A stretch of 64,000 bases of DNA from Kutzneria chonburiensis (GCF_028622115.1 NZ_CP097263.1:5704001-5768000); one strand, 5' to 3'; shown: positions 34,958 to 43,651, counted from the first letter of the stretch. Notes: generated from the sequence alone by a model not told the origin. Made by a program: numbers and translations.

Positions 34958-36547
34958 GTGCCCGCACCATCGTCCGACCGCCGTTACGAGAGCTCTCCGC
35001 GCGTCAACGGCTCTTCTTCCTCTTCGCGTGGCAACGGCAACAACGGCGGCTACCGTGGCCGGCCCAACCGCCGCCGCAGCAAGCCCGTCGAGTCCTACCA
35101 GCCGATCATCGCCGAGGACATCCCCTCGACGCTGCCGGAGGGCCCGCTGCCCTCGTTCGAGGAGCTCGGCCTGGCCAAGCCCCTGCTGGACGCGCTGACC
35201 GCGGCCGGCATCAGCGAGCCGTTCCCGATCCAGGCCGCCACGCTGCCCGACACCATGGCCGGCCGGGACGTGCTCGGCCGTGGCCAGACCGGCTCCGGCA
35301 AGACGCTGGCCTTCGGCCTCGCGCTGCTGAGCCGGCTCAACGGCGGCCACGCCAAGCCGCTGCACCCGCGGGCCATCGTGCTCGTGCCCACCCGTGAGCT
35401 GGCCATGCAGGTCAGCGACGCCCTCACGCCGTACGCGCGCTCGCTCGGCCTGTGGTGCCGGACCGTCGTCGGCGGCACCTCGTTCACCCGCCAGGCCGAC
35501 CAGCTGCGCCGCGGCGTCGACCTGCTGATCGCCACCCCGGGCCGGCTGTCCGACCACGTCCGGCAGGGCACCTGCGTGCTGTCCGACGTGGAGTTCACCG
35601 CGCTGGACGAGGCCGACCAGATGGCCGACATGGGCTTCATGCCGCAGGTCCGCGCCATCCTGGACCTGGTCGCCCCCGGCGGCCAGAAGCTGCTGTTCTC
35701 GGCCACCCTCGACCGGGACGTGGACAAGCTGGTCCGCGAGTACCTGAACAACCCGGTCGTGCACTCGGTGTCGCCGCCCACCGGCAGCGTCACCACCATG
35801 GAGCACCACCTGCTGATGGTGTCCAACGACGACAAGCCGGACGTGATCAACGAGGTGGCCGCCCGCGAGGGCCGGACCATCATGTTCGTCCGGACCAAGC
35901 ACCACGTGGACCGGCTGACCAAGAAGCTGCGCTCCATCGGCGTGCACGCCGGCGCGCTGCACGGCGGCAAGGCCCAGAACGCCCGCACCCGGGTGCTCAA
36001 CGAGTTCCGGGACGGCACCACCCCGGTGCTGGTGGCCACCGACGTCGCCGCCCGCGGCATCCACGTCGACGACGTCAGCCTGGTCGTGCACGTGGACCCG
36101 CCGGCCGACCCGAAGGACTACCTGCACCGGGCCGGCCGCACCGCCCGCGCCGGGCAGTCCGGCACCGTCGTCACCCTGGTCACGCACGACCAGCGGCGCG
36201 CGGTGCACGGCCTGACCTCGCGGGCCGGCGTCAAGCCGACCAGCACCAACGTCCGCCCCGGCGACGAGGAGCTGGTGCGCATCACCGGCGCCCGCGTGCC
36301 CAGCGGCGAGCCGGTGCCGGAGTTCATCCCCAAGGCGCGCACCGCGCGTCCGGGCGGCGCCGGCGGCGGACAGCGCCGTAGCTGGGGCGACCGCGGCGAG
36401 CGGTCCTCCGCCGAGCGCGGCGGCCGCAGCTGGGGCGAGCGTCGTCACGGCGGCGAGCGTGGCAGCCGCGGCGAGCACGGCCACGGCGGCCCGCGCGGCG
36501 AGGGTCGCAGCTACGGCGGCGAGCGCCGTCGCAGCTTCAACCACTGA
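34958..36547 (+). CDS. DEAD-box RNA helicase
   Basis: 529-residue RNA helicase of superfamily 2. A Ser/Asn/Arg-rich N-terminal tail precedes the Q motif (SEPFPIQ), motif I GQTGSGKT (about 109), motif II DEAD (about 217) and motif III SAT (about 247), then helicase C with ARGIHVDDV and HRAGRTAR. The C-terminal 70 residues are RGG-like (RSWGDRGERS, RGGRSWGERR), typical of RNA-chaperone DEAD proteins such as RhlE/DeaD. Start GTG 34958 with GGAAGG just upstream; the frame is open further upstream but without conservation. The 257-base gap before it likely contains a long 5' leader. Confidence 0.94.
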   Translation: MPAPSSDRRYESSPRVNGSSSSSRGNGNNGGYRGRPNRRRSKPVESYQPIIAEDIPSTLPEGPLPSFEELGLAKPLLDALTAAGISEPFPIQAATLPDTMAGRDVLGRGQTGSGKTLAFGLALLSRLNGGHAKPLHPRAIVLVPTRELAMQVSDALTPYARSLGLWCRTVVGGTSFTRQADQLRRGVDLLIATPGRLSDHVRQGTCVLSDVEFTALDEADQMADMGFMPQVRAILDLVAPGGQKLLFSATLDRDVDKLVREYLNNPVVHSVSPPTGSVTTMEHHLLMVSNDDKPDVINEVAAREGRTIMFVRTKHHVDRLTKKLRSIGVHAGALHGGKAQNARTRVLNEFRDGTTPVLVATDVAARGIHVDDVSLVVHVDPPADPKDYLHRAGRTARAGQSGTVVTLVTHDQRRAVHGLTSRAGVKPTSTNVRPGDEELVRITGARVPSGEPVPEFIPKARTARPGGAGGGQRRSWGDRGERSSAERGGRSWGERRHGGERGSRGEHGHGGPRGEGRSYGGERRRSFNH

Positions 36548-36551
36548 CACT

Positions 36552-36641
36552 AACCCCCGCGAGTCCCGCTTAGCGTCACACCGAACTGCGTGAATCCGTT
36601 TCACGCATTGGGTGTGACGGTGGGCGGGACTCGCGGGGTTT
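36552..36641. terminator. Three-tier cruciform between helicase and cysG
   Basis: Outer 15-bp perfect stem (36555-36569 with 36624-36638), middle 8-bp stem GTCACACC/GGTGTGAC (36575-36582 with 36611-36618) and inner 8-bp stem TGCGTGAA/TTCACGCA (36587-36594 with 36600-36607). It fills the 98-bp gap between the convergent helicase (ends 36547) and cysG (ends 36646), so it is a bidirectional terminator. Confidence 0.75.
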
Positions 36642-36645
36642 GGTG

Positions 36646-37860
36646 TCAGGTTAGGTGGTCGCCCAGGGCGGCTACGGGGCCGAAGACGATGATCGCCGGC
36701 GGGCGGATCTCCTCGGCCACTACCTGGTCGGCGACCTCGGACAACGTCGTGCGCACGACCCGCTGAGAGCGCGTGGTGCCCTCCTGGATGACCGCCACTG
36801 GCGTGTCGGCCGGCCGGCCTTCGAGCAGGGCGTCCGCGAAGGCACGAATGCGTTCCACGCCCATCAACAGCACCAGGGTGCCGCGCAGCCGGGCCAGCGC
36901 CGTCCAGTCGACCAGGGATCGGGGGTCATCGGGGGCAACGTGCCCGGAGACGACCACGACCTCGTGGGCCACGCCGCGATGGGTGACGGGCACGTTGGCC
37001 ACGGCCGGCACGCCGAAGGCGCTGGTCACGCCGGGGACGATGGTCACCGGCACGCCGGCCTCGGCGCAGGCCAGCAGCTCCTCGAAGCCCCGCCCGAACA
37101 GGTACGGGTCGCCGCCCTTGAGCCGGACCACGAACTTGCCGGCCTTGGCCTCCTCGATCAACGTCGAGTTGATCACTTCCTGGCTGGCCGCCCGCCCGTA
37201 CGGGATCTTGGCCGCGTCCACCACCCGCACGTGCGGCGGCAGCTCGTCCAGCAGCTGCATCGGCCCGAGCCGGTCGACCACGACGACATCGGCCAGCGAC
37301 AACAGCCGCCGCCCGCGAACGGTGATCAACTCGGGGTCGCCGGGTCCGCCGCCGACCAGCGCCACGCCGCCCTCACTGGGCTTCTCAGGGTGGTCGACCA
37401 CCGAGCCGGTGCGCAGGGCGGTGAGCACGCCGTCCCGTACGGCCGCGGAACGCCGGGGCTGGCCACCGGACAGCACGCCGAGCAACAGCCCGTCGTGCTC
37501 GCCGACGGCCGGCGTGACGGCGGTGCCCTGGGTGCCGGCGTCGGACCGCACGCAGAAGATGCGCCGCCGCTCGGCCTCGGCCGCGACGGCCTCGTTGACC
37601 TCGGTGACCTGCGTGCAGGTGACGACGTACCAGGCGCCGTCGAGGTCGCCGTCGGCGTACGGCCGCTGGTGCCAGGTCAGCTCGCCGGCGTCGGCCATGC
37701 CCTGCACGGCCGGGGTGATGTGCGGCGCGATCACCTCGACCGCCGCCCCGGACGCGACCAGGCGGGGCAGCCGGCGCTGCGCCACGGTCCCGCCGCCGAC
37801 GACGACCACGCGGCGGCCGCTGAGGTCGAGCCCGACCAGGTAGTGCTGCTCAACGGACAT
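36646..37860 (-). CDS. cysG: Siroheme synthase / uroporphyrinogen-III C-methyltransferase (CysG-CobA)
   Basis: 404-residue two-domain enzyme. The N-terminal part (about 1-150, LSGRRVVVVGGGTVAQRRLPRLV) is the NAD-dependent precorrin-2 dehydrogenase/ferrochelatase domain; the C-terminal part (about 160-404) is the uroporphyrinogen-III methyltransferase with ALVGGGPGDPELITVRG, VRLKGGDPYLFGRG and VPGVTSAFGVPA. It makes precorrin-2 for cobalamin and siroheme. ATG 37860 lies within the end of cobH (11-base overlap). It is the last gene of the minus-strand cob operon, ending at the large cruciform. Confidence 0.95.
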   Translation of the reverse strand: MSVEQHYLVGLDLSGRRVVVVGGGTVAQRRLPRLVASGAAVEVIAPHITPAVQGMADAGELTWHQRPYADGDLDGAWYVVTCTQVTEVNEAVAAEAERRRIFCVRSDAGTQGTAVTPAVGEHDGLLLGVLSGGQPRRSAAVRDGVLTALRTGSVVDHPEKPSEGGVALVGGGPGDPELITVRGRRLLSLADVVVVDRLGPMQLLDELPPHVRVVDAAKIPYGRAASQEVINSTLIEEAKAGKFVVRLKGGDPYLFGRGFEELLACAEAGVPVTIVPGVTSAFGVPAVANVPVTHRGVAHEVVVVSGHVAPDDPRSLVDWTALARLRGTLVLLMGVERIRAFADALLEGRPADTPVAVIQEGTTRSQRVVRTTLSEVADQVVAEEIRPPAIIVFGPVAALGDHLT

Positions 37861-38440
37861 GGGCGTCAGCCTGCCATGCGTCGACCAGGGCGTTGACCAC
37901 GGAACCGGCGATCGCCGCGCCGCCACGCTCGGTGGCCGAGCTGGCCGACGGCAGCCCGGAGCGGCGCAGCGCCGCCTTGGCGTCGACCGAGCCGACGAAG
38001 CCGACCGGGATGCCGATCACCAACGCCGGCCGCAACACGCCTGCGGCCGAAAGCCGCAGGATCTCCTGCAACGCCGTCGGCGCATTGCCGACCGCCCACA
38101 CGGCACCGTCGGGAAAAGCCTTGGCCGCCAACCGAATCCCGGCCGCGGACCGGGTCGTGCCCTCGGCCTTGGCCAGCTCGGCCACGCCGGGCATGTCCAG
38201 CCCGATCACGGTCTCGCGCGGCGCGACGGCGGCGGCCAGCATCCGGACGTCCACGACCAGTGGGGCGCCCGCGCCCAGCGCATCCCGCCCGGCGGCCAGC
38301 GCGGCCTCGTCCAGCACGAGATCGCCGAGCCAGGTCGGGTCGGCAGTGGTGAGTATCACCCGCTCGGCGACGGCGCGGGTGAGCGGCGGCAGGTGCCCGG
38401 TGTCCACCCGGGAGCGCAGGACGGTCAGCTGGTCGGTCAC
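37850..38440 (-). CDS. cobH: Precorrin-8X methylmutase family protein
   Basis: 196-residue CobH/CbiC-type precorrin-8X methylmutase, which moves the C11 methyl to C12 to give hydrogenobyrinic acid. Family features: LPPLTRAVAERVI near residue 18, LDMPGVAELAKAEGTTRSAAGIRLA and IGIPVGFVGSVDAKAAL. At residue 30 (codon 38351-38353, CTC) there is Leu where I expect the active-site His (ERVIH), so catalysis may be impaired. Start GTG 38440; the protein is slightly short. It overlaps cysG downstream and follows the small-protein insert. Confidence 0.85.
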   Translation of the reverse strand: MTDQLTVLRSRVDTGHLPPLTRAVAERVILTTADPTWLGDLVLDEAALAAGRDALGAGAPLVVDVRMLAAAVAPRETVIGLDMPGVAELAKAEGTTRSAAGIRLAAKAFPDGAVWAVGNAPTALQEILRLSAAGVLRPALVIGIPVGFVGSVDAKAALRRSGLPSASSATERGGAAIAGSVVNALVDAWQADAHVR

Positions 38441-38445
38441 ACGGC

Positions 38446-38712
38446 TCAGGATTTCATGACGATCCGCGCGCTCACGGGCCGGTTGAAGCAGGAGGCGCCG
38501 ACCAGGCCGTAGCCGTCGACGATGTACACCGTGCCGCTGTGTTCCGTTGAGCCGTCCGAACACAGCACGTCCATGGAAAACCGCCCGGTGCCGTGGCACC
38601 AGCCGACGGCCGAGGTCTGGTCGAGACGCGTCCCGCAGTCGTGCAGGCCGGTGTCGGCGGTGGCCACGCCGGCCGTGGCCAGCATCAGCGCGGCGACGAG
38701 CAGCGTCCTCAT
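38446..38712 (-). CDS. Small secreted protein in the cob operon insert
   Basis: 88-residue protein with a clear signal peptide (LLVAALMLATAGVATA) and four Cys in the mature part (HDCGTR, GWCHGT, VLCSDG, GASCFN) that could form two disulfides. No recognised family. ATG 38712 overlaps the stop of the preceding small membrane protein gene (ATGA). Third gene of the BON/membrane/secreted triad; its position resembles arfC of the mycobacterial arfABC locus, but sequence similarity is not evident by eye. Confidence 0.7.
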   Translation of the reverse strand: MRTLLVAALMLATAGVATADTGLHDCGTRLDQTSAVGWCHGTGRFSMDVLCSDGSTEHSGTVYIVDGYGLVGASCFNRPVSARIVMKS

Positions 38713-38879
38713 TCCGCCGCCTCCATCTCGACCACCTTGCGGTCCCCGGTCGACTTCTCGACGACCACCGGCGGCGCCGCGAATCGGCGCTGCATCAGGA
38801 ACGCAGCTGCGGTGACGGCCGAACCGGCCACGAAGGACACCAGGCACCACACGAAAACCTGGCCGAACAACCACATCAT
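38709..38879 (-). CDS. Small membrane protein (ArfB-like position)
   Basis: 56-residue protein with one N-terminal membrane helix (WLFGQVFVWCLVSFVAGSAVTAAAFL) and a charged cytoplasmic tail (EKSTGDRKVVEMEAAE). The start ATG 38879 overlaps the stop of the BON-protein gene (TGATG), and the end overlaps the next gene, so all three are coupled. Comparable to the small ArfB partner of mycobacterial OmpATb by size and order only. Confidence 0.7.
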   Translation of the reverse strand: MMWLFGQVFVWCLVSFVAGSAVTAAAFLMQRRFAAPPVVVEKSTGDRKVVEMEAAE

Positions 38880-39502
38880 CAGGAACTCCTGGTCTTGTCC
38901 ACGACGACGCCCTGGCCGAACAGCCGGGTCAGCAGCGCGTTCGTGTTGGCCTTGTGCGCGGCGTCGGGCAGCACGCCGTCGAGCACGACCCGGCCGTCCG
39001 TCACCGACACCGTCACATTCGAGCCGGGTTCCAGCGTCAGCACGGAAACCAGGGCGGCGGCCGCGGTCGTGGTCATCGCGAAGTCGGTGCCGGGACTGGT
39101 CGAGGTGTGGTCGACCAGCGCGCGGCCGTGCGCGTATTCGCCGATCACGTGCAGGAACTGCTTGCGCCACGCGTCCTGCTGCGTGGTCCCGGTGATCACG
39201 ACCTGCTTGTCGTCCACCGAGATGGTCAGCGGACCCAGCGCCGGGTCGCGCGCGGCCACGGACCGCACGCCGGGCAGCGCCTGCACCGCCTTCTTGGCGT
39301 CCGGGATGCGCTCGAACGGCACGCCGACCAGCGTCACGTCCCGGCCGCTCACCACCACGTCACCCGAGCCGGCCAGGGCGCTGTTCGACTCGGCGGTGAT
39401 CTTTCGCTCGATGTCGTTGCCCTGCACCGCGATGCCGATTAGGGCCAGCGCTGCGGGTACGGCGACAGCAGAGGTCAGCCAGTACCGGGTCCAGGGACGC
39501 AC
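38879..39502 (-). CDS. BON-domain-like membrane protein
   Basis: 207-residue protein with an N-terminal membrane anchor (YWLTSAVAVPAALALIGIAVQ) and repeated alpha/beta segments of BON type (GRDVTLVGVPFERIPDAKKAVQALPGVRSV; DKQVVITGTTQQDAW; DGRVVLDGVLPDAAHKANTNALL). This resembles the N-terminal region of mycobacterial ArfA/OmpATb but lacks the C-terminal OmpA domain. Start GTG 39502. It begins a three-gene insert inside the cob operon, between cbiG and cobH, on the same strand. Confidence 0.75.
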   Translation of the reverse strand: MRPWTRYWLTSAVAVPAALALIGIAVQGNDIERKITAESNSALAGSGDVVVSGRDVTLVGVPFERIPDAKKAVQALPGVRSVAARDPALGPLTISVDDKQVVITGTTQQDAWRKQFLHVIGEYAHGRALVDHTSTSPGTDFAMTTTAAAALVSVLTLEPGSNVTVSVTDGRVVLDGVLPDAAHKANTNALLTRLFGQGVVVDKTRSS

Positions 39503-39575
39503 ACCCTCGGTTCTACTCGCCGGCGACCGCGTTGAGACACAGGCTGGCCGACGGTTCACCCGGCCGTGCGACCCA

Positions 39576-40595
39576 CTAAGGCTTGATGCGCACCGCCGCC
39601 ACCGTCACGTTCTCGCCCTTGGCCTTGGGCACCACCAGCTCGACCGGACGGCCCTGCGCCATCTCCGCCGCCGCGTACAGCGCGGCCGCCTCGGCCACAC
39701 TGGGCGTGCCGGTTTCCCGCTGCACCACGGCACTCGGGTTGGGAACGTCCACAGTGGACAGCGTCTCGGCCGGATAGGTCAGCAGGGTCGGCGGATCCTC
39801 GCCGACACTGCCCTGGCCGTGCCAGAAGTTCCAGTCCTCCAACGCCTGGAGCACACCGGCCTCGCGCGCCTTGAGATCGATGCTCGCGAACGCCCGCACG
39901 GCCCGCAGGTCCAGCCCGAAGTCCCACTCCAGCATGGACAGCACGGAGCTGACCTCGTCACCGGACACGCCCTTGGACGCGCCGACGCCGACCACCAGCG
40001 TGCGGGGCACGATACGCAGCAACTCACTGCCGTCCGAAATCTGAGTGGCCAGCCGGTCGTCGATCACGATCGTCCAACGCGCGCCGTTGGAGTGGCCCAC
40101 GTTGTCCGGCATCGGCGGCAGCGCGAAGCCCATCGGGTTGAGCAGCCGGATCGGCTCCCCGTCCAGCAGCGCCGCCGCGCACTCGGCGATGTCACCGTCC
40201 ACAGTGGCATCAAGCTGGTCGACCAACTGCTCCAACACCGTGTCGCCGGTGTTGTCACTGCCGGTCGACGCCACCATGGTCAGGCCGAGCACTTCGGCGA
40301 TCCGGTCGGCCAGCGCGTTGGCCCCGCCGGCACTGCCGCCGGCCAGCACCACCACGAACCCCTCGGTCACGCACACCACGGCCGGCGAGGACTCGTCCTG
40401 CACCAGCATCGGCGCGATGGTCCGCACCGCCGCGCCGATCGGCATCAGCAGCACGGCCGAGCCCAGCTTGGTCCACATCCGGTGCACGACCTGGTGCACC
40501 GGGCCGTCGCCGACCATGGTGTCCCGGCCCAGCTTGGCCGACAGCTCGACGGCCAGCTTGCGCTGCTCCGCGTCGATGGCGAACAACCCGATCAC
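39576..40595 (-). CDS. cbiG: Cobalt-precorrin-5A hydrolase CbiG
   Basis: 339-residue CbiG, which opens the delta-lactone ring of (cobalt-)precorrin-5A and releases acetaldehyde. N-terminal domain: VIGLFAIDAEQRKLAVELSAKL, AVLLMPIGAAVRTIAPML; middle: CVTEGFVVVLAGGSAGGANALADRIAE; C-terminal domain: VGVGASKGVSGDEVSSVL and FASIDLKAREAGVLQAL. CbiG is characteristic of the anaerobic route, yet the operon also has CobN-type cobaltochelatase components. GTG 40595 overlaps the cobL stop (GTGA). Confidence 0.9.
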   Translation of the reverse strand: MIGLFAIDAEQRKLAVELSAKLGRDTMVGDGPVHQVVHRMWTKLGSAVLLMPIGAAVRTIAPMLVQDESSPAVVCVTEGFVVVLAGGSAGGANALADRIAEVLGLTMVASTGSDNTGDTVLEQLVDQLDATVDGDIAECAAALLDGEPIRLLNPMGFALPPMPDNVGHSNGARWTIVIDDRLATQISDGSELLRIVPRTLVVGVGASKGVSGDEVSSVLSMLEWDFGLDLRAVRAFASIDLKAREAGVLQALEDWNFWHGQGSVGEDPPTLLTYPAETLSTVDVPNPSAVVQRETGTPSVAEAAALYAAAEMAQGRPVELVVPKAKGENVTVAAVRIKP

Positions 40596-41788
40596 GACCG
40601 CACCCCCCACAACACCGTCACCGGGTTGACCGCGGACAGGCGGCTCGACCCGTCGGGGAGATCGGCCAGCCGGGAGGCGGACAGCTGCACGCCCTCGACC
40701 CGATAACCGCTCTCCCGCAACGCATCCCTCGCCGGCGCGATCCGGTCCACCGCGGCCAGCGACACCACCATGCGGGGCGCGCCGACGCTGGCCGCCGCCC
40801 GCACCACCTTGGTGCCGCCACCCCCGACGAAGATTGCGTCGGGCTGGGGCAGACCGTGCACCGCGGCCAGGAACTCGGCCTCCACCACGCGAACCTCGAC
40901 GCCGTGCGTGGTGACGTTGGCGATGATCCGCACGCACTGCACCGGATCCCGCTCGATCGCCACGACGGCCGCGCCGAACCGGGCGCATTCCACTGCCACA
41001 GAGCCAGATCCGGCGCCCACGTCCCAGATCAGCGTGCCCGGCGTCGGGGCTAGCTTGGACAGGGCCAGCGCCCGCACCTCGGCCTTGGTGACCATGCCGT
41101 CCCGGTGCGCGAAGTCGTCCTCGGGCAGCGCCCAGCCGGCCGTGCCGGGCAGCGGCTCGCCGCCGGCCAGCCAGCCGCGCGGTGCGATACCGTCCGGATC
41201 GGCCAGGCACAGCACGACATTCGGCTCACGCCACGGCCTCTTGGGCGCGTCGGCAGCGTCCACAGTGGACACGACCTCGTCGCCGCCGATGTCCTCGGCC
41301 ACGACGAAGGTGCGCCGCCAGCCGGTCAGCCCGGCCCCCAGTTCCGCCGGCCCCGCGCCGGGCGCGGTGAGCACCGCGACCGCGGGCCGGGCCCGGCAGA
41401 CGTTGAGCGCCGCCCGCAGGCCGCGGCCGTGCGCGCTGACCACCGTGACGTCGTCCCATGGCCGGCCGACCAGCGCCGCCAGCCGGGCGATGCTGGACGG
41501 GGCCGGCACCACCTGCGGCCGGATTCCCTTGTCCCGCAACGCCCGCAGGATGCCGAAGTAGCCGGGGTCGCCGGAGGCCAGCACCACCGCCGGCCCGTGC
41601 TCGGCGGTGTGCGCGGCCAACGCCTCAAGCGCCTTGTCCAGCGCCCCCAGCTCGATGGTGGTGGCGCCGTTGCGGACATGCAGGTCCAGGTGCCGACGAC
41701 CGCCGACGACCAGGGTCGCCTTGTCCACAAGGGCCTCGCCGCCGGGCGGCAGCGCGGCCCCGTCCACCCCGATCACGGTGATCGTCAT
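40592..41788 (-). CDS. cobL: Precorrin-6Y C5,15-methyltransferase, decarboxylating (CobL)
   Basis: 398-residue fusion of the CbiE methyltransferase (about 1-200: VVGGRRHLDL, VLASGDPGYFGILRAL, PAPSSIARLAALVGRPWDD) and the CbiT methyltransferase/decarboxylase (about 205-398: DGMVTKAEVRALALSKLAP, LIWDVGAGSGSVAVECAR as the SAM site). It methylates C5 and C15 and decarboxylates the ring C acetate. ATG 41788 follows cobM by four bases. Normal fused length. Confidence 0.94.
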   Translation of the reverse strand: MTITVIGVDGAALPPGGEALVDKATLVVGGRRHLDLHVRNGATTIELGALDKALEALAAHTAEHGPAVVLASGDPGYFGILRALRDKGIRPQVVPAPSSIARLAALVGRPWDDVTVVSAHGRGLRAALNVCRARPAVAVLTAPGAGPAELGAGLTGWRRTFVVAEDIGGDEVVSTVDAADAPKRPWREPNVVLCLADPDGIAPRGWLAGGEPLPGTAGWALPEDDFAHRDGMVTKAEVRALALSKLAPTPGTLIWDVGAGSGSVAVECARFGAAVVAIERDPVQCVRIIANVTTHGVEVRVVEAEFLAAVHGLPQPDAIFVGGGGTKVVRAAASVGAPRMVVSLAAVDRIAPARDALRESGYRVEGVQLSASRLADLPDGSSRLSAVNPVTVLWGVRS

Positions 41789-41792
41789 CAGC

Positions 41793-42917
41793 TCACCCGC
41801 TCTTGCGCGTCCGCTTCGCCTGCGTTGTCTTCTTGGCCGGCTGCTTGTTGGCCGTCCCCGTACGCGCCGTGGTCCGCGGCGCCTGCGCGATCTTGGCCGG
41901 CGACACCGACACCTTCTGCGGCTCCTCGGCCGGCATGTCCAGCGCCGCCTGGTCGACGTCCGGCTTGGCCGCCGGCTTGGGCGTCGGCGACTTGGTACGG
42001 GCGTCGGCCTGCCAGCTGTGCACGGCCCGCCAGGCCGCCTGCGACGTCTCACCGGACGCCTGGGCCGGCACCTCGCTGCGGGCCGAGGCGATCCGGTTGG
42101 TCCGGCCGGCGCGGGCCGACCACGTGCTGCGGCGCGCGGTGCGCTCGCCCGCGTCGGCGGCCTCCTCGACCGGCTCGGCCGCGGCGGTCGTCTCGGCGCG
42201 GCGGTAGCGGGCCTTGGCCGCCGGGGCCATCGCCTTGCCGACCAGGAACAGCGTGTGCCGCCACAGCTTGCGCTGCTTGACGGTCGCCTCCAGCTCGCCC
42301 AGCGTGGTGTTCAGCAGCAGCTCGTCCGGCCAGGTCGTCTTGTACGCCACCACGACCGGCGTGTCGGCGGCGTAGCCGCCCTCGGTCAGCTCCTCGACCA
42401 GCTGCCCGGCGCGGGCCGCCGCCACGAACACGCCCATGGTCGCGCCGTGCCCGGCGAACTGGCGGATCTGGGTGGCGTCGGGCAGCGCCGTGGCGTCCAC
42501 CCGGGTCAGGATGAGCGACTGGTCGCCGTCGGTCAGCTCGCGGCCGACCGAGGAGACCGCCGCCGACACCGGGGACACGCCCGGCACGATCTCGGACTCG
42601 ACGCCGATCCGGCGGCAGGCCTCGACCTGGTCGCGGACCGCGCCCCAGAGCACCGGGTCGCCGTTGATCATGCGGACCACCCGGAGCTTGTCCCGCGCGG
42701 CCCGGCGGAACAGCTCGACCAGGTCGTCCGCGCCGGAGCGGGACAGGTCGATCAGCTCGGCGTCGGAGCGCACGTGCTCACGAATGCACTCCGCGTCGAC
42801 CAGGCTCGGGGCCCACACCACCACGTCGGCGTCGGCCAGCCGGCGCGCGCCGCGCAGTGTGATCAGGTCGGCGGCGCCCGGACCCGCGCCGACGAAGGAC
42901 ACCAACCCCGACTTCAC
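41793..42917 (-). CDS. cobM: Precorrin-4 C11-methyltransferase CobM with basic C-terminal tail
   Basis: 374 residues. The first about 250 are the tetrapyrrole methyltransferase CobM/CbiF: VSFVGAGPGAADLITLRGARRL, VVRMINGDPVLWG, IVPGVSPVSAAVSSVG, and TLFLVGKAM at the end of the domain. It methylates C11 of precorrin-4. The last about 120 residues are an Ala/Thr/Lys/Arg-rich tail with a conserved-looking WRAVHSWQ segment and a histone-H1-like end (KQPAKKTTQAKRTRKSG), absent from the usual enzyme. GTG 42917 overlaps the cobI stop and has AGGAGAG upstream. Confidence 0.92.
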   Translation of the reverse strand: MKSGLVSFVGAGPGAADLITLRGARRLADADVVVWAPSLVDAECIREHVRSDAELIDLSRSGADDLVELFRRAARDKLRVVRMINGDPVLWGAVRDQVEACRRIGVESEIVPGVSPVSAAVSSVGRELTDGDQSLILTRVDATALPDATQIRQFAGHGATMGVFVAAARAGQLVEELTEGGYAADTPVVVAYKTTWPDELLLNTTLGELEATVKQRKLWRHTLFLVGKAMAPAAKARYRRAETTAAAEPVEEAADAGERTARRSTWSARAGRTNRIASARSEVPAQASGETSQAAWRAVHSWQADARTKSPTPKPAAKPDVDQAALDMPAEEPQKVSVSPAKIAQAPRTTARTGTANKQPAKKTTQAKRTRKSG

Positions 42918-43651
42918 AGTTGCTCTCCTCTCCCGCCCCGCGGCGGAAGTATCACGACGGTGGACAAGTACGGCGCAGCAACCGACCCGTCCACTTCAGA
43001 CAGCGGGAGCACCCGAGCCTTCTGTGTGCCGAGATGCTCGGCGTACACCGAGCGGTCCAGCGCCCCGGCGGCCTCGATCTCGGCGCGGAGCTCGTCGAGT
43101 CGTCGGCCGCCCTTGTAGGCGACGACGGTACCGCCACCCCGCAAGGCGGCCCGCAGCCCGGTCAGGTCTCGGGTCACCGGGACCAGCGTGAGCGACTCCG
43201 TGCCTTCCACCAGATGGAGTCCGGCGGCGCTGGCGGTGGCCTGCATCGCCGTGATTCCGGGGCTGTAAGCCACTTCCACCGCGGGCAGCAACCGCCGAAC
43301 GGTGGCCGCGAGATAGGTGAAAGTGGAGTAGACCATCGGGTCGCCGATGGTCGCGAACACCGCGTTGCCGCCGTGCTCACGGAGATGATCGGCCACTCGT
43401 GCGCCGGCCGCGTCCCACAGTTCGTTACGACGTTGTTGTGAACCGCGCACGTCGTCGTTCAACGCGAACACCAGTCGCTCCACCGGCGCGTCGGCCGGCA
43501 GATGGGCCCGGACCACGGCCTCGGAGCGGCCTTCCTCCTCGGGCGACATGACCGGCACGAACACCCGGTCGGCCTCCCTGAGCTCGCGCAGCCCGGCCAG
43601 CGTGAGCAGCTCCGGGTCGCCGGGGCCGACACCGAGTCCGACCAGTCTCAC
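42914..43651 (-). CDS. cobI: Precorrin-2 C20-methyltransferase CobI
   Basis: 245-residue tetrapyrrole methyltransferase that methylates C20 of precorrin-2. Motifs: VRLVGLGVGPGDPELLTLAGLREL at the N-terminus (SAM/glycine-rich), FATIGDPMVYSTFTYLAATV and YSPGITAMQATASAAG. GTG 43651 overlaps the cobB stop (GTGA); a GTG at 43661 is out of the best context. Translationally coupled to cobB above and cobM below. Confidence 0.93.
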   Translation of the reverse strand: MRLVGLGVGPGDPELLTLAGLRELREADRVFVPVMSPEEEGRSEAVVRAHLPADAPVERLVFALNDDVRGSQQRRNELWDAAGARVADHLREHGGNAVFATIGDPMVYSTFTYLAATVRRLLPAVEVAYSPGITAMQATASAAGLHLVEGTESLTLVPVTRDLTGLRAALRGGGTVVAYKGGRRLDELRAEIEAAGALDRSVYAEHLGTQKARVLPLSEVDGSVAAPYLSTVVILPPRGGRGEQL

